A DNA stretch of 16,576 nt, from contig DAOTWY010000153.1 in NCBI GenBank assembly GCA_034435635.1, positions 1 through 16,576 on the forward strand, in the 5' to 3' direction. The position numbers and the translations under genes were made by a program. The stretch is from DAOTWY01 sp003696565 (lineage in GTDB: Bacteria > Chloroflexota > Anaerolineae > Aggregatilineales > Phototrophicaceae). The notes beneath the pieces were generated by a model. It did no database searches. It was not told the DNA's origin and saw nothing but the letters and a program-made list of their open reading frames with translations. Shown here piece by piece: positions 15,246 through 16,576 of this stretch; position 1 is the stretch's first letter, and every line of letters begins with the position of its first letter.

Positions 15246-16576
15246 ATGTTTTTCCCCAATAGCAGTGACTTATTAAGTGGGCGGCAAGTTTTAGTGATTG
15301 GTTTTGCTCGTCAGGGGCAAGCGTTGGCGCGCTGGTTGCCAACTGTGGGTGCAAGGGTGATCGTCACTGATATGCGCCCACAAGATGATATTGATGTTGA
15401 TTTACGCCATTTTCCACAAGTGCGTTTTGCATTAGGCGGGCACCCACTCGAATTATTAGATGACACACGCCTGGTTTGTGTATCCGGCGGGGTGCCGCTT
15501 AATTTACCGATTGTTGAAGAAGCTATCCGGCGACAAATTCCAGTCACCAACGATGCCCAGTTATTTTTGGAACGATGCCCGGCTCCAGTTATTGGTATCA
15601 CAGGTAGTGCTGGTAAAACCACCACCACCACATTAGTAGGGCAGATGCTTAAAAACGCCGGGCAAACAACTTGGATAGGCGGCAACATTGGCAACGTCTT
15701 GCTGGATGTCATTATGGGAATTCGCCCAGAACATCAGGTCGTTATGGAGCTTTCCAGTTTTCAGCTTGAACTGGTGTTCACGAGTCCCTTGATTGGTGCT
15801 GTACTCAATATCACTCCAAACCATTTAGATCGCCATGGAACGATGGAAAACTACATGCGGGCGAAGGCGAATATCATTGCGCATCAACCTCCTGGCAGTG
15901 CTGCTATTTTAGGGCGTGATGATCCCGGTAGTCGCTCTCTTGAGCCAATTGTTCAGGGAGATTTAGTTTGGTTTAGTATGCGTGAAATTGTCCCACATGG
16001 GGCGTTTATGGTTGGTAGCCGTTTGACTGTTGCTGGTATTGCTACGCCAGATGATTCGCCGCATATTGTGTGCGATGTCAGTGAAATACCATTGCGTGGT
16101 GAACACAATGTGTTAAATGTGTTGGCTGCTTGCGCAATTGCCGGTACAGCTGGAGTGCCGCCAGACATCATGAGAGACACAATTCTCACTTTTCAATCCG
16201 TGCCACACCGCTTAGAGACCATCCGTGAGTTAAATGGTGTGACGTATGTTAACGATAGTATTGCCACTGCACCAGAGCGTGTAATCGCTGCTTTAAATAG
16301 TTATACCGAGCCGATTATCTTATTAGCTGGTGGGGCGGATAAAAAACTGTCCTGGACTCAAATGATTGCATTGGCTTTGCATAAAACACGCCACATTATT
16401 GCTTTTGGGCGTGATGGCGATATTGTTCTGCAAACTGTTCAGCAATTAACTGGTCATACTGACCAAGTGACACGGGTCGAAACGTTAGAACAAGCCGTTC
16501 TTCTAGCTGCTAAGCTAGCTCAATCTGGCGATGTTGTTTTACTTTCTCCGGGTGGAACAAGCTATGATGCCTATCA
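15246..16576 (+). CDS. murD: UDP-N-acetylmuramoylalanine--D-glutamate ligase, 3' end cut by the window
   Basis: MurD adds D-glutamate to UDP-MurNAc-L-Ala with ATP. About 443 residues are visible; the frame is open at the window edge and close to the usual length (about 440-470). Motifs: N-terminal Rossmann part (VLVIGFARQG, 15-24), P-loop GSAGKTTT around K124, SSFQLE, NHLDRHG (192-198), the YMRAK lysine K207 that matches the carbamylated lysine K198 of E. coli MurD, HRLE (321-324), and near the edge LSPGGTSYDAY in place of the more usual SPACASFDQF. The Mur motif NDSKATN reads NDSIATAPE, with Ile for Lys. The start has GGAGG 9 nt upstream. mraY ends 24 nt before it. ftsW, murG or murC might follow outside the window. 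Confidence 0.95.
   Translation, partial: MFFPNSSDLLSGRQVLVIGFARQGQALARWLPTVGARVIVTDMRPQDDIDVDLRHFPQVRFALGGHPLELLDDTRLVCVSGGVPLNLPIVEEAIRRQIPVTNDAQLFLERCPAPVIGITGSAGKTTTTTLVGQMLKNAGQTTWIGGNIGNVLLDVIMGIRPEHQVVMELSSFQLELVFTSPLIGAVLNITPNHLDRHGTMENYMRAKANIIAHQPPGSAAILGRDDPGSRSLEPIVQGDLVWFSMREIVPHGAFMVGSRLTVAGIATPDDSPHIVCDVSEIPLRGEHNVLNVLAACAIAGTAGVPPDIMRDTILTFQSVPHRLETIRELNGVTYVNDSIATAPERVIAALNSYTEPIILLAGGADKKLSWTQMIALALHKTRHIIAFGRDGDIVLQTVQQLTGHTDQVTRVETLEQAVLLAAKLAQSGDVVLLSPGGTSYDAY

Noticed and set aside
1..16576. Mobile element, phage, CRISPR or defence system
   Set aside because: No transposase, integrase, terminal repeats, regularly spaced short repeats or defence-type domains were found. 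The only tandem repeats are the coding repeats at 77-392.

Overview
This window carries ordinary chromosomal genes of a bacterium that is most likely a member of the Chloroflexota (Anaerolineae-like). The assignment is an inference. It rests on the Pro/Thr-rich linker of a surface lipoprotein (repeated PTPxPT type), on LysM and beta-propeller exported proteins, and on the variant motifs in MurD. The DNA is moderately AT-leaning by eye. No transposase, integrase, CRISPR array, phage gene, tRNA or rRNA was found. I saw no clear evidence of a new defence or mobile system.

Layout. (1) 2-967 (+): the C-terminal end of a gene that begins upstream, made of an acidic, Pro/Ser/Thr-rich tail with 93-bp tandem repeats, followed at once by a single-domain response regulator. 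(2) 955-3718 (-): a zinc-ribbon protein, then proB and proA, which carry out the first two steps from glutamate to proline; proA overlaps the response regulator tail to tail by 13 bp. (3) 3890-5617 (+): a secreted protein with two PHB-depolymerase/feruloyl-esterase-like alpha/beta-hydrolase halves; the N-terminal half has lost its whole catalytic triad. (4) 5680-7563 (+): uvrC, complete. (5) 7661-8245 (+): an FMN-binding split-barrel protein of the pyridoxamine-phosphate-oxidase/NimA type. (6) 8423-10277 (-): a beta-propeller lipoprotein followed by a secreted triple-LysM protein, probably one operon. (7) 10366-11004 (+): a KDPG/KDPGal-type aldolase. (8) 11039-16576 (+): a division and cell-wall (dcw) cluster, rsmH-ftsL-ftsI-mraY-murD, with murD cut by the window edge. 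murE and murF are missing from their usual place between ftsI and mraY, and mraZ is not directly before rsmH.

How the parts work together. The dcw genes are tightly packed (gaps of 3, 0, 13 and 24 nt) and are probably co-transcribed and translationally coupled. They supply a 16S rRNA methyltransferase, two divisome membrane proteins and the enzymes for lipid I synthesis and D-Glu addition. The LysM protein and the lipoprotein are probably cell-envelope parts with unknown specific roles. Divergent promoters probably lie at 3719-3889 and 10278-10365. The convergent gap at 8246-8422 holds inverted repeats but no good T-tract. No gene-free stretch exceeds 300 bp.

The points most worth a second look are the dead-plus-live esterase duplication, the reduced dcw cluster, the 11-bp inverted repeat across the uvrC start, and the 31-residue tandem repeat at the left edge.
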